The notes under the pieces are model-generated. The model ran no database searches. It was not told where the DNA came from and saw only the letters and a list, made by a program, of their open reading frames with translations. Below, piece by piece: positions 27,577-37,738 of a stretch of DNA of 64,000 nt. This DNA comes from Clostridium putrefaciens. GTDB lineage: Bacteria; Bacillota; Clostridia; Clostridiales; Clostridiaceae. The position numbers and the translations under genes are program-made. Location of the stretch: positions 558,001 through 622,000 of the forward strand of contig NZ_UFWZ01000001.1 in assembly GCF_900461105.1 (NCBI RefSeq). Reading direction: 5' to 3'. The stretch's first letter is position 1. Every line of letters begins with the position of its first letter.

Positions 27577-30500
27577 ATGAAGGGTAAGAATAAATTTAAA
27601 AGAATCAAGTTATTTTTTCCGATATTACTATCTTTAACACTTATACTTGGGTGTTTACCTACTGTAGGACAAGCTAGGACCATGTCTGAATTAGAACCTT
27701 TAGATAACGTTAATGAATATTTAAACAAAATTGATTCAAAGGTAAAGAAACAATTAGAAAATGATGATGATTTAGTTGAGGTATTGATATATTTAAAAGA
27801 TAGGGTTTCTATTAATGAAATAGAAGAGATTTCAAAATCACAGGGGGACTATAGTACTAACTATGAAAATGAAGTTTCCAAAAGAAAAACTGTGATAAAT
27901 ACTTTAAAGGAAAAGGCTGAGACAACTCAAAGCTCAGTAGTTTCATATTTATCTAGTGAAAAGTTAAGTGGAAGTGTAGAAAAGATCCAATCTTTTTATA
28001 TTGCAAATATTGTATACGTTAAAGCAAATAAAGAGGTAATAGAAGAAATTGCAAAAAGAGATGATGTAGAGAAGATTTATTTTAATGACATTATAGAATT
28101 AGAAGAGCCTATAAAAGGTGTAGATTTAGATACAGTAACTGATGTTGCAGAAGACGAAATTGAATGGAATATAAAAAGGGTGGAAGCACCAAAGGTTTGG
28201 GAAAAATTCAAAATAGATGGTACAGGAGTTGTGGTAGGAGTTTTAGATTCTGGGGTTGATTGGACAAACCCAGCTCTAAAGGAAAAATGGAGAGGGTATG
28301 ATAAGGAAACAGAAACTGTTGTTAATCCAAAGGAAAGTTGGTATGATCCAATGACTAACTCAGAGCTTCCTTGGGATAACGTAGGTGTTCCGCACGGTAG
28401 CCATTGCACAGGAACAATACTTGGACAAGAGTCAAATGGAGATAATACAATAGGTGTAGCACCGGGAGCAAAATGGATAGCAGCAAAGGCATTTACAGAT
28501 AAGGGAGGACAACAACTCCACTTATTAGCGGGGGCTCAGTGGTTTCTTGCACCTGGTGGAAAGGCAGAAAAGGCTCCAAATATAATAAATAATTCTTGGG
28601 GTGGATCAGCAGGAGTAGATCCTTGGTTTAAAGATGTAATAGCAGCATGGAGATCAGCTGGTATATTGCCAGTTTTCGCAGCAGGAAATCAAAAATCAGG
28701 AGAACCTAAGCCTTGGCCTGGTTCAATTCAAAACCCATCAAATTTACCAGGAAGTTTTGCAGTAGCGGCTATTGATGTTAATAATAAAAGAGGTGATTTC
28801 TCAAAGCTTGGACCTTCACCTTGGGATCCTAAGATGATTAAGCCAGAAATATCTGCTCCTGGGGTAAATATTCGTTCTTCTGTTGTGGGAGGCTATGAAA
28901 GTGGATGGAATGGTACTTCTATGGCGGCTCCACACGTATCAGGTATAGCTGCTTTAATGAAGTCAGCAGACTTTTCTTTAACAGTGGATCAAATAGAAAC
29001 TATAATTAAAGAAACAGCAACAAAATTAACAGATAATGAATATACAGAGTCTCCGAATATGGGATATGGATTTGGATTAATTAATGCATATGACACAGTA
29101 TCAAAGGTTTTAGGTGTAGGTACTGGAACCATAGAAGGTCAGGTTTTAATTTCGGGGGAAGACAAGGTAGCTCCAACAGTAATTCATGAGAAGTTACCAC
29201 AAGTGTTTGTAGGATTAGATGCAACTGTAATAGCAGAGATAAAAGACAATGTTTCTGTAACTGAGGCTAAGTTATTAGTTAAAAATGATGACATGAGTGA
29301 CTGGAAACAGATAGATATGAAACTTAAAGATGGAAATTCAGTAAAAGGCACTTATGAGGCTATAATTCCTGGAGATTTAGTTATTAAAACTGGTGTAGAT
29401 TATAAAATTTTAGCTAAAGATTTTGGGAATAATACTTTCACAACTGATGTATATAAACTTAGTGTAATGTTTGGAATAAAGCCAGATAAATATAGTAATG
29501 ACTTTGAAACTGATATTAAAGGATTTAATTTGTCCGGTGACTTTCAGTGGGGAGCTCCTACATCCTTTATGGGTCCTAAAGCCTTAAGTGGAACAAAGGT
29601 AATAGGTACAAAGTTAAGTGACACTGGTGTTACAGAAAATATAGTTAGTGAAGTAGTGTTACCATCTCTTGATTTAAGAGATACAAATCTAAAGTCAGCT
29701 AGCTTAAGGATATCAGAATGGAATGATATATCAAGCGTTCATAGTGCTAAAATGCTTATATCAACTGACGAAGGTACCACATGGGAAGAATTAAGAAGAG
29801 TATCCGGTAGAGATAGGGAGTGGCATGAGGTTTATGTAGACCTTAAACCATATATAGGAAGTAAAAACCCAGTAAAAATAAAATTTGAATTTTCTACTAT
29901 ATCAAAAAGTAATGGATATAGTGTAGGTTGGTATTTCGATAATTTAAGACTCTTTGGAGAGGATAAAACTGCTCCAAGTATTCCGAAAAATGTTAAATTA
30001 GAGAGTGGTAAAACAGGGGTATCATTAAGCTGGGACAAGGTTAATGAAGCTGATTTAAAGCAATATAATGTATATCGTTCAGAGATAGCAGGCGGACCTT
30101 ACACAAAGATTAAAACTACAACAAATACATTTTATATAGATGATGATGTAAAAACAGGAAAGTATTATTATGGTATTACATCTAGTGATTTTGCTGGAAA
30201 TGAAAGTGATTATTCTAAAGAGGCAGAAATTGATTATAAAGAGATAGAAAAGATATTTTACGAAAACTTTGAAAAAGGTAATGGAGGATTTACAACAGGG
30301 ATTTTACGAGAACTTGGTAAAGAGAATGATTGGGAGTGGGGAGTACCAACTTCAGGACCGAAATCTTCATTAACTGGAACAAATGTATGGGCTACTAATC
30401 TTATGGGAAATTACTCCTACGAACATTCAGGGTATTTAGATACACCATCCATAAGTCTTCCAGATGATGATGAATCAGTTTTATCTGTGGATAAAGATAA

Positions 30501-33285
30501 TGGAAATCATAAGTTTGTGGAAGGTTTCTTACCCGCAGATGCAGTTGTTACAATTTTAGAAACTGGAAGAAGTGTAAAGACAGACCTTACAACTGGCGGA
30601 TTTGCTATTACCCATGCTGGAAATAAAGAAGGAGAAAACTATACACTAAGAGCAGTTTCTTACGGTTATTATCCAAAGGAAATGAAGGTATCTCTTAAAG
30701 AGGGAGAAACTATAACAGAAATAATTAAGCTAGATGCTATTAACAAGGGAAATATTAAAGGAAAGGTAATAGATAAAGCTACTAATGCAGCAGTTGCCAG
30801 TGCCAAAGTGAAGGTACTTGAAGATTCAAATATTGAAAGTGTTATGACAGATGAAGAAGGTAACTTTACTATAAATGGAGTATTTGCAGGAGATTATACC
30901 TTAAGGGTAATGAGTAAAGACTTCTATACAGAAAATATTAATGTAATTGTAGAAGGCGAAAAAGATAATTTAGTAAATGTAGATATGAAAAGGTTTATTG
31001 GTGTTGAAGATGAAATAGCCTATGATGATGGCACAAAAGAAAACTCAACAGTATTTGTTAATGCTGGAGTAGGTTTTGGTGTTAGATTTACTCCAAAATC
31101 TTATGGTAGGGTTAAGGCAGCTAATATTTTCTTTGTAGATGATCATAAAAAGGCACTAGGAAATAAAATCGGGATATCAATAGCATATATTGATAAAAAA
31201 GGAAAGATAAATGAAGTAGGGGACTTAAAAGAGATAACCATAGAAAGAGGTAAGTGGAATAAGATAGACCTCTTAGAATATGATTTTGCTACAGATAAAG
31301 ACTTTTATATAGTGACAAAGCAGTTGTATGAAGGGTCACAATCCCCAGCTATAGGTATCGATAAAGATAGCACAGAAAATTCTAGATCCTATGTATATAC
31401 TGGTGGGCTTACACCTATTGCAGATTATAAAATTGACGGTGGCATGATGATTAGAGCTATTATGGACTATGAAGTAGAGGTACAAAAAGAAGAGGTGAAC
31501 ACTCCAAATATAACTAATCTTAAGGAATTAACCTATACAAATAAAGATAATATAACCCTTGAAGGTAATATGAATATCGATGGAAAAGTAAATGTATTTG
31601 TAAATGATGAAAAAGTTACAACCCTTGATACTGAAAACAAAATGTTTAGTGCAAATATAAAAGTTAAAGAAGGTGAAAATAATATCACAATAAATGGTGA
31701 AGCAGATGGAAAAACCTCAAAGATGTCATCAATAATTAAAGTAATAGGGGACACCACATCACCAGAGGTTACAATAGAAGTACCTGTAGATAGTGATTTA
31801 ATTAATAAGGCTACTATTGAAATTATAGGTAATGCAAAGGATGATAATCTTAAAAATGTAACAGTTAATGAAAAGGAAGTTATTGTAGATGAAAAGGGTA
31901 ATTTTAATATAAGTATACCAGCAGTAAGTGGTGAAAATATAATTACAGCTATAGCTACAGATCTTGCAGAAAATCAAACTACAGTAACAAAGAAGGTTAA
32001 TGTGGTAAATGCTACAGTAACAACACCTGAAATTACAAATTTAAAAGAAGTAAATTATATAAATAAAGATAGTGTGACACTTGAAGGTAAAATGAATGTA
32101 GAGGGAAATGTAAGTGTATTTATAAATGACGAAAAGGTAACAACAGTTGAGACTAAAGATAAGCTATTTAAAGTAAATTTAGATCTTAAAGAAGAGATAA
32201 ATATTATAACAATAAGTGGCGAAGAAAATGGAGTTACAACTAAAATGTCTGAAAAGGTTAAAGTAATAGTAGATAAAACATCACCAGAAGTTACAGTAGA
32301 AGTGCCAAAAGATATGGAAATTGTAAATAAAGATTCTATTGAAGTTACAGGTAATGCAAAGGATAGTAACTTAGATACGGTTACAGTTAATGAAGAAGAA
32401 GTCTATTTAGATGAAGATGGTAACTTTAAAATAATCCTACCAGTTGTAATTGGTGAAAATACTATTACAGTGGTAGCTACGGATCTTGCAGGAAATGAAA
32501 CTGTAGTGGTAGAAAAGGTTAATATAATAAATACTACAGTGACCACACCTGAAATAACAAACTTAAAGGAAATAAACTATATAAATAAAAATAGCATAAC
32601 CCTTGAAGGTAAGATGAATGTAGATGGAAAAGTTAATGTATTTGTAAATGACAAAAATGTAGCAACAGTTGATACTAAGAATGAGCTATTTAAAGTAAAT
32701 TTAGATCTTAAAGAAGAGATAAATATCATTACGATAAATGGCGAAGAAAACGGAGTTACAACTGAAATGTCTGAAAAGGTTAAAGTAATAGTTGACACTA
32801 CATCACCAGAAGTTACAGTAGAAGTGCCAAAGGATATGGATCTAGTAAATAAAGATTCTATTGAAGTTACAGGTACTGTAAAAGATAGTAACCTAGACAA
32901 GGTAACAGTTAATGGAAATGAAGTAGAGATAGATAAGGATGGTAACTTTAAGATAACCCTTAAAGTATTAGAAGGTGAAAATACCATTACAGTAATTGCT
33001 ACGGATCTTGCAGGAAACGAAACTACAGTAACAAAGGAAGTTACTATAACAAAAGAACCAGTAGTAAAAGATCCAAAAGATGAGAATCCAAAAGATGGAG
33101 ACCCAAAAGACGAGACCCCAAAAGTTGATACTCCAAAGGTTGATGTTCCAAAAACTGAAACACCAAAAACTTCAAAAGCTAAACTTGTAAAGACAGGAAG
33201 TTTAGTGAATACATCATCTATGATGTTATTAGGTATTAGCTTAATTATTAGTGGATATATTTTTATGAAAAAATCAAAGAAATAG
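27577..33285 (+). CDS. Secreted S8 subtilisin-like protease, bacillopeptidase-F-like, with repeat stalk
   Basis: A 1902-residue cell-wall or secreted endopeptidase. Signal peptide about 1-32; propeptide (inhibitor I9-like) about 45-165; S8 catalytic domain about 195-510 with Asp224 (VLDSGVDW), His273 (PHGSHCTGT) and Ser448 (NGTSMAAPHVSG). Then beta domains with SAKMLISTDEGTTWEE-type immune-active modules, an FN3-like module, and carboxypeptidase-regulatory-like repeats (GKVIDKATNAAVASAKVKV). Three 174-residue Ig-like repeats form the stalk, then a PKDEXPK linker. A C-terminal LVKTGS, hydrophobic segment and KKSKK tail look like a degenerate sortase or membrane anchor. The second jelly-roll module appears shortened near residues 955-985. 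Monocistronic with a very strong terminator. Confidence 0.92.
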   Translation: MKGKNKFKRIKLFFPILLSLTLILGCLPTVGQARTMSELEPLDNVNEYLNKIDSKVKKQLENDDDLVEVLIYLKDRVSINEIEEISKSQGDYSTNYENEVSKRKTVINTLKEKAETTQSSVVSYLSSEKLSGSVEKIQSFYIANIVYVKANKEVIEEIAKRDDVEKIYFNDIIELEEPIKGVDLDTVTDVAEDEIEWNIKRVEAPKVWEKFKIDGTGVVVGVLDSGVDWTNPALKEKWRGYDKETETVVNPKESWYDPMTNSELPWDNVGVPHGSHCTGTILGQESNGDNTIGVAPGAKWIAAKAFTDKGGQQLHLLAGAQWFLAPGGKAEKAPNIINNSWGGSAGVDPWFKDVIAAWRSAGILPVFAAGNQKSGEPKPWPGSIQNPSNLPGSFAVAAIDVNNKRGDFSKLGPSPWDPKMIKPEISAPGVNIRSSVVGGYESGWNGTSMAAPHVSGIAALMKSADFSLTVDQIETIIKETATKLTDNEYTESPNMGYGFGLINAYDTVSKVLGVGTGTIEGQVLISGEDKVAPTVIHEKLPQVFVGLDATVIAEIKDNVSVTEAKLLVKNDDMSDWKQIDMKLKDGNSVKGTYEAIIPGDLVIKTGVDYKILAKDFGNNTFTTDVYKLSVMFGIKPDKYSNDFETDIKGFNLSGDFQWGAPTSFMGPKALSGTKVIGTKLSDTGVTENIVSEVVLPSLDLRDTNLKSASLRISEWNDISSVHSAKMLISTDEGTTWEELRRVSGRDREWHEVYVDLKPYIGSKNPVKIKFEFSTISKSNGYSVGWYFDNLRLFGEDKTAPSIPKNVKLESGKTGVSLSWDKVNEADLKQYNVYRSEIAGGPYTKIKTTTNTFYIDDDVKTGKYYYGITSSDFAGNESDYSKEAEIDYKEIEKIFYENFEKGNGGFTTGILRELGKENDWEWGVPTSGPKSSLTGTNVWATNLMGNYSYEHSGYLDTPSISLPDDDESVLSVDKDNGNHKFVEGFLPADAVVTILETGRSVKTDLTTGGFAITHAGNKEGENYTLRAVSYGYYPKEMKVSLKEGETITEIIKLDAINKGNIKGKVIDKATNAAVASAKVKVLEDSNIESVMTDEEGNFTINGVFAGDYTLRVMSKDFYTENINVIVEGEKDNLVNVDMKRFIGVEDEIAYDDGTKENSTVFVNAGVGFGVRFTPKSYGRVKAANIFFVDDHKKALGNKIGISIAYIDKKGKINEVGDLKEITIERGKWNKIDLLEYDFATDKDFYIVTKQLYEGSQSPAIGIDKDSTENSRSYVYTGGLTPIADYKIDGGMMIRAIMDYEVEVQKEEVNTPNITNLKELTYTNKDNITLEGNMNIDGKVNVFVNDEKVTTLDTENKMFSANIKVKEGENNITINGEADGKTSKMSSIIKVIGDTTSPEVTIEVPVDSDLINKATIEIIGNAKDDNLKNVTVNEKEVIVDEKGNFNISIPAVSGENIITAIATDLAENQTTVTKKVNVVNATVTTPEITNLKEVNYINKDSVTLEGKMNVEGNVSVFINDEKVTTVETKDKLFKVNLDLKEEINIITISGEENGVTTKMSEKVKVIVDKTSPEVTVEVPKDMEIVNKDSIEVTGNAKDSNLDTVTVNEEEVYLDEDGNFKIILPVVIGENTITVVATDLAGNETVVVEKVNIINTTVTTPEITNLKEINYINKNSITLEGKMNVDGKVNVFVNDKNVATVDTKNELFKVNLDLKEEINIITINGEENGVTTEMSEKVKVIVDTTSPEVTVEVPKDMDLVNKDSIEVTGTVKDSNLDKVTVNGNEVEIDKDGNFKITLKVLEGENTITVIATDLAGNETTVTKEVTITKEPVVKDPKDENPKDGDPKDETPKVDTPKVDVPKTETPKTSKAKLVKTGSLVNTSSMMLLGISLIISGYIFMKKSKK
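31495..33060 (+). repeat. Three tandem 522-bp coding repeats in protease stalk
   Basis: Copies begin at 31495, 32017 and 32539 (GT-AAC/ACC-ACACC...). Each encodes 174 residues, with TxxITNLKE and TSPEVTVEVP motifs. Copies 2 and 3 are most alike, indicating recent duplication. Confidence 0.9.
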
Positions 33286-33320
33286 AAGAATAAAGAAATA
33301 AAAAATAGCAATATCTAAGT

Positions 33321-33361
33321 AAGTAAAGAACCTCAAGGTTTTGCCTTGAGGTTCTTTACTT
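33321..33361. terminator. Strong terminator, 18-bp perfect stem
   Basis: AAGTAAAGAACCTCAAGG and its exact complement with a TTTTG loop. The 3-prime arm contains TTCTTTACTT rather than a pure T run, but the perfect stem makes it a probable terminator. Confidence 0.75.
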
Positions 33362-33479
33362 AGACTTTTATGTAATCTAACATATATATAGTTTGAAATG
33401 ATTGTATTATATCAATGTAAGCTCTTAAATAAGCATTAAAACTATATGCTAGTTATTTTTAAGATGGTACAAAGAAACG

Positions 33480-33508
33480 TTGACATTGTATAATTTTAAA
33501 TATATAAT
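33480..33508 (+). promoter_or_regulatory. Consensus SigA promoter of the restriction-modification operon
   Basis: TTGACA (33480-33485), a 17-base spacer and TATAAT (33503-33508): a perfect consensus promoter 138 bases before the first RM gene. The rest of the 33286-33645 gap holds the terminator above. Confidence 0.85.
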
Positions 33509-33645
33509 GTGATTATCAGTTATTTTACGAATAGTACATAATAAAGAATTAGTAAGGAAAGATAGATCCATATCTTTTCTAATGAAATGATTCTAAGTAA
33601 AACTAAGGTATTAAAGGAATATAACAAAAATAATGAGGTGATAAG

Positions 33646-34212
33646 TTGAAACTTAATGAAATTGCTGATATAAGCACAGGACTTGTATTATCTAGAAAAA
33701 GGTCTTTAACTAATAAGGAGTTTGGATACAAACTCCTTACCTTAAAAAGTTTTAATGAAAATGGGTATATTGAAGATGAGTTTTTAGATGACTTTTTTAG
33801 TGAAGAAAATATGAAAGATCAATACTTAACAAAAGAAGGAGATATTATAGTAAGGTTAAGTGCTCCCAATACTGCGGTATATGTTGAAAAAGGTCAAGAA
33901 GCCATTGTAATACCATCACTATTTGTAATTATTAGAAGTTCATCTGATGATATACTTTCTAAATTTTTAAACATATATCTAAATTCACCAATGTGTAAAA
34001 GACAACTTGCAGGAGATATAATAGGTAGTGTTTTATCAATAGTTAAAACCAGTAGTTTTAAAGAAATTAATGTACCTAAATATTCAAAAGATCAGCAACA
34101 AAACATTATTAATTTAAATGAGTTAGTACTAAAAGAAAAAAGATTATTAAATCAATTATTAGATGAAAAAGAAAAATACCACAGAGCTATTATGAATAAA
34201 ATGTTTAGTTAA
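33646..34212 (+). CDS. Half-length type I restriction specificity (HsdS-like) protein
   Basis: A 188-residue protein with a single target-recognition domain (about 1-150: ADISTGLVLSRKR, GYKLLTLKSFNENG, GDIIVRLSAPNTAVYVE) followed by one conserved coiled-coil helix (LNELVLKEKRLLNQLLDEKEKYH). Full HsdS has two TRDs and two helices. The TTG start has GAGGTGAT just upstream. It directly precedes hsdM, while a complete hsdS lies 4.4 kb downstream. It could dimerise into a symmetric specificity subunit, or be an evolutionary half-gene supplying an alternative specificity. Function in the complex is inferred. Confidence 0.8.
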   Translation: MKLNEIADISTGLVLSRKRSLTNKEFGYKLLTLKSFNENGYIEDEFLDDFFSEENMKDQYLTKEGDIIVRLSAPNTAVYVEKGQEAIVIPSLFVIIRSSSDDILSKFLNIYLNSPMCKRQLAGDIIGSVLSIVKTSSFKEINVPKYSKDQQQNIINLNELVLKEKRLLNQLLDEKEKYHRAIMNKMFS

Positions 34213-34232
34213 AAATTGGAGGGAAAGTTATT

Positions 34233-35759
34233 ATGGAAAAAACAACACAAGAACAAATTAATGGAACGTTATGGAGAGCAGCAGATACATTTAGAGGTAA
34301 GATAGACTCTTCATTATATAAGGATTATATTCTAGTAATGTTATTTATTAAATATTTAAGTGATGTATATAAAGAACATTATGAAGAATATGCTAAAAAG
34401 TACAATGGTGATGAAACAAGAATTGAAAGAGCTTTAAGTAGGGAAAGATTTACCCTAGATCAAAAATCCACTTTCGATTATTTATATGAAAATAGAAATT
34501 CAGTGGAAGTTGGTGACATAATAAATAAGTCACTAGAACATATAGAGGAATCTAATAAATCAAAACTAAGAGGCGTATTTAGAAATATAGATTTTAACTC
34601 AGAAATTATACTAGGTAAAACTAATGAAAGAAATGCAATGTTACGAACTTTATTAAATGATTTTAATAGGTTGAATTTAAGACCTAACATGATAGAAGGT
34701 AATGACGTTATTGGTGATGCCTACGAGTATATGATAGCTAAGTTTGCATCAGATGCAGGTAAGAAAGGTGGGGAATTTTTTACCCCCTCAATGGTTTCAG
34801 AATTATTATCTAGATTAGTTAAACCGGAAGAAAATGATAGAATATATGATCCAACTTGTGGTTCAGGTTCATTACTTATAAGGGCATTTAAAAAGGTACC
34901 CGGTAGAAAAGCACAAATATATGGTCAAGAAAGAAATGGTCAAACACAAGCACTTTGTAAGATGAATATGTTCCTACATGGAATAGATGATGCAAAAATT
35001 GAAAGTGGGGATACATTAGCAAATCCACTTCATTTAGAAGATGGAAAGTTAATGAAGTTCCAAGTAGTCGTAGCAAATCCACCATTTTCATTAGATAAAT
35101 GGGCAATGGGCTTTGCAGGAGCAGAAGCAGATGAGAAGAAATTTAAAATGGAACCTGCTTTGGATCAATATAGAAGATTTGATTGGGGAGTACCTCCTTC
35201 AAGTAAGGGTGACTTTGCATTTGTACAGCATATGTTACATTCCTTAGCAGAAGATGGAAGGATGGGAGTAGTTTTACCTCATGGAGTATTATTTAGAGGA
35301 GCAAGTGAGGGAAAGATAAGAAAGCAAATATTAGAAATGAATCTTTTAGATGCAGTGATAGGATTACCACAAAATTTATTCTTTGGAACAGGTATACCAG
35401 CAGTAGTTTTAATATTTAAAAAAAGTAGAAATAGAAATAATGTACTATTTATAGATGCTTCAGGTGAAGGACACTATGAAAAGGGTAAAAATCAAAATAA
35501 ATTAAGAGAAGAAGATCTAAAACAAATAGAGATGGCTTATGAAGCTTATAAAACAATAGATAAGTATAGCTATGTAGCTACTTTAGAAGAAATAAAGGAA
35601 AATGATTGCAACCTAAATATACCAAGATATGTAGATACCTTTGAAGCAGAAGAAATGGTAGATATGGATGAAGTGGCAAATAATATAGCTAATATTAAGG
35701 CAGAATTAGAGGATGTTGAAAAACAAATGGCAAAGTATTTAGAAGAGCTTGGGCTATAG
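34233..35759 (+). CDS. hsdM: Type I restriction-modification system methyltransferase subunit
   Basis: A 508-residue N6-adenine DNA methyltransferase. The N-terminal helical HsdM domain (about 5-145) is followed by the Rossmann catalytic domain, with GGEFFTPSMVSELL, DPTCGSGSLL (SAM motif I) and the catalytic NPPF at residues 282-285. LPHGVLFRGASEGKIRKQIL and a C-terminal helix complete the fold. GGAGGG precedes the ATG. All motifs are intact, so it should be active with HsdS. Just after its stop is the ribosome binding site of the gene now displaced by IS607. Confidence 0.95.
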   Translation: MEKTTQEQINGTLWRAADTFRGKIDSSLYKDYILVMLFIKYLSDVYKEHYEEYAKKYNGDETRIERALSRERFTLDQKSTFDYLYENRNSVEVGDIINKSLEHIEESNKSKLRGVFRNIDFNSEIILGKTNERNAMLRTLLNDFNRLNLRPNMIEGNDVIGDAYEYMIAKFASDAGKKGGEFFTPSMVSELLSRLVKPEENDRIYDPTCGSGSLLIRAFKKVPGRKAQIYGQERNGQTQALCKMNMFLHGIDDAKIESGDTLANPLHLEDGKLMKFQVVVANPPFSLDKWAMGFAGAEADEKKFKMEPALDQYRRFDWGVPPSSKGDFAFVQHMLHSLAEDGRMGVVLPHGVLFRGASEGKIRKQILEMNLLDAVIGLPQNLFFGTGIPAVVLIFKKSRNRNNVLFIDASGEGHYEKGKNQNKLREEDLKQIEMAYEAYKTIDKYSYVATLEEIKENDCNLNIPRYVDTFEAEEMVDMDEVANNIANIKAELEDVEKQMAKYLEELGL

Positions 35760-35857
35760 GAGGGAGAGTGACAGTAGTCAAAAACTTATAAAGGTTTATA
35801 AAACTATATTGAATTTAGATAATGTTTGTGTTGTGCTAAATTCAAGGGGTGGTATAA

Positions 35858-36484
35858 ATGAAATATTATTCTATTGGGGAGTTTTCAAAATTAATAGGAA
35901 AAGCCTCACAGACTTTAAGAGATTGGGATAAAAAAGGTGAATTCAAGCCACATCATGTTTCACCAAGTGGATATAGATACTATTCACAAGAGCAACTTAA
36001 TCATTTTTTAGGAATCAAAGGCATTGAAACTAAAACTAAAAAAGTAATTGGATATTGTAGAGTTAGCTCCCACAAACAAAATAATGATTTAGCAAGACAG
36101 ATAGAAAATGTTAAAACATATATGATTGCTAAAGGTTATCAATTCGAAATAATACAAGACATAGGAAGTGGGATAAACTACAACAAAAAAGGATTAAATC
36201 AACTAATAGATATGATAACTAATTCAGAAGTTGAAAAAGTAGTAATTTTATATAAAGATAGATTGTTAAGATTTGGTTTTGAAATTATAGAAAATCTGTG
36301 TAACAAGTATGGGACTACTATTGAAATAATAGATAATACTGAAAACACAGAAGAGCAGAAATTAGTTGAGGATTTAATTCAAATTGTTACAGTATTTGGT
36401 TGTAGACTTCAAGGCAAGAGAGCAAATAAAGCTAAGGAAATGATTAAGGAGCTGCTTAAAGATGATACTGGGAAAGAAAGTTAG
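35858..36484 (+). CDS. tnpA: IS607-family serine recombinase transposase
   Basis: A 208-residue transposase. The N-terminal MerR-like HTH (about 1-50: YSIGEFSKLIGKASQTLRDWDKKGEFKPHHVSPSGYRYYS) precedes a serine-resolvase catalytic domain with GYCRVSSHKQNNDLARQ (nucleophile Ser in VSS) and YKDRLLRFGFE. This HTH-first order is unique to the IS607 group. GGGTGG precedes the ATG. It overlaps tnpB by 23 bases. All key residues appear intact, so the element may still move. Confidence 0.93.
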   Translation: MKYYSIGEFSKLIGKASQTLRDWDKKGEFKPHHVSPSGYRYYSQEQLNHFLGIKGIETKTKKVIGYCRVSSHKQNNDLARQIENVKTYMIAKGYQFEIIQDIGSGINYNKKGLNQLIDMITNSEVEKVVILYKDRLLRFGFEIIENLCNKYGTTIEIIDNTENTEEQKLVEDLIQIVTVFGCRLQGKRANKAKEMIKELLKDDTGKES

Positions 36485-37577
36485 TCTATATCCAACTGAG
36501 AAGCAAGAACAAAAGTTATGGCAATCAGTAGGTACTGCAAGGTTTATTTATAATTGGACACTTGCAAAGCAAGAAGGGAACTATAAAAATGGTGGGAAGT
36601 TTATATCTGATAATGATTTAAGAAAAGAAATAACAATACTTAAACAAGATGATTTAAACTGGCTAAATGGAGTATCAAACAATGTGGCTAAACAAGCTGT
36701 TAAAGATGGTTGCGAAGCATATAAGAAGTTTTTTAAAGGATTATCAGATAGACCAAGATTTAAAAGTAGAAGAAAAGCTAAACCATCATTTTATAATGAT
36801 ACATCAAAACTTAAAGTTAAGGAAAGTTCAGTATTAATTGAAAAAGTAGGTTGGATGGATATAAAGAAAGATTCAATACCTATGAATTGTAAATACACTA
36901 ATCCAAGGATAGGTCTTGATGGGAAGTACTGGTTCATATCAGTTGGTTTAGAAAAGGAAAATCCAACGCTAGAGTTAACTAAAGAGAGCATAGGCATTGA
37001 TGTTGGAATAAAAGATTTAGCTATATGCTCCAATGGAATGACTTATAAAAATATCAATAAAACAAAAGCAGTTAAAAAGTTAAAAAAGACTTTGAAAAGA
37101 AAACAAAGACAATGTTCAAATAAGTATGAGAAAAATAAAAAAGGAAAGGAGTTTGTTAAAACCAAGAACATTGCAAAACTTGAAAAGCAAGTAAGATTAC
37201 TTCATAGGAGATTAGCCAATATAAGAGTTAATCACCTACACCAAGCTACTAAGAAGATAGTGAAAACCAAGCCATCAAGGGTAGTTATGGAAACACTTAA
37301 TATTAAAGGTATGATGAAAAATAAACATTTATCAAAAGCTGTTGCAGAGCAATGCTTATATGAATTTAAAAGGCAAAGGCAATATAAATGTGAGTTTTAT
37401 GGAATAGAATTTGTTGAAGTTGATAAATGGTATCCATCATCGAAGACTTGTAGTGGGTGTGGAAATGTAAAAGCTAAACTTTCACTATCAGAAAGAACTT
37501 ATATCTGTGAGAATTGTGGCTGTATTATAGATAGAGATTATAATGCAAGTATAAATCTTAGTAGATATTCAGAATAA
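36462..37577 (+). CDS. tnpB: TnpB RNA-guided nuclease
   Basis: A 371-residue TnpB. The N-terminal wedge/REC part is followed by a RuvC fold with Asp180 (GIDVGIKDLA), Glu277 (VVMETLNIKGM) and the IDRDYNAS Asp motif (357-359). A zinc ribbon (CSGCGNVK and CENCG) lies in between. This is the complete active-site set of omega-RNA-guided TnpB enzymes, ancestors of Cas12. Length is slightly under that of ISDra2 TnpB (about 408), as common in clostridial IS607. The omega RNA should come from its 3-prime end and the element's right end. Confidence 0.92.
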   Translation: MILGKKVSLYPTEKQEQKLWQSVGTARFIYNWTLAKQEGNYKNGGKFISDNDLRKEITILKQDDLNWLNGVSNNVAKQAVKDGCEAYKKFFKGLSDRPRFKSRRKAKPSFYNDTSKLKVKESSVLIEKVGWMDIKKDSIPMNCKYTNPRIGLDGKYWFISVGLEKENPTLELTKESIGIDVGIKDLAICSNGMTYKNINKTKAVKKLKKTLKRKQRQCSNKYEKNKKGKEFVKTKNIAKLEKQVRLLHRRLANIRVNHLHQATKKIVKTKPSRVVMETLNIKGMMKNKHLSKAVAEQCLYEFKRQRQYKCEFYGIEFVEVDKWYPSSKTCSGCGNVKAKLSLSERTYICENCGCIIDRDYNASINLSRYSE

Positions 37578-37736
37578 TTACAGAAACAATTATGCCTGAG
37601 GTGTACCATGGGTTGTATGGGAAGTTAAGCCCCTGGACTATTATATCAAACCAAAGTAGTTTTTAACAAAATGGGATAGGTTGAATGGGGAATTAAACAA
37701 GCTTTATAGAGTTTTATAAGGTTTTGGCAACGGTAG
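37578..37736 (+). ncRNA. Predicted omega RNA scaffold of TnpB
   Basis: The 160 bases between the tnpB stop and the inferred right end are non-coding and G-rich in patches (GGGTTGTATGGGAAG, AAGCCCCTGG, GAATGGGGAA), as expected for the structured omega RNA that begins within tnpB. The guide would start right after the element end, thus in the dinD start region. By family analogy; not folded here. Confidence 0.55.
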
Positions 37737-37738
37737 CT

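Larger units (their letters stand above)
35778..37736 (+). mobile_element. IS607-family element (about 1.96 kb) inserted in the RM operon
   Basis: Contains tnpA and tnpB in the IS607 arrangement. GTAG occurs at both junctions (35774-35777 and 37733-37736). Joining the flanks there gives a continuous ...GTG ACA GTA GCT ATG... start for the dinD-like gene directly behind hsdM. Ten-base inverted repeats, TTATAAAACT (35796-35805) and AGTTTTATAA (37710-37719), lie near the two ends. Exact ends are inferred from this reconstruction. Confidence 0.75.

Noticed and set aside
32577-33311. A 244-residue minus-strand frame inside the protease
   Set aside because: It arises from the repeat composition of the stalk. 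There is no ribosome binding site, and the plus-strand frame is certain.
35749-35931. A 60-residue plus-strand frame overlapping hsdM end and tnpA start
   Set aside because: It spans the inferred IS607 left junction, has no family features and no separate ribosome binding site.
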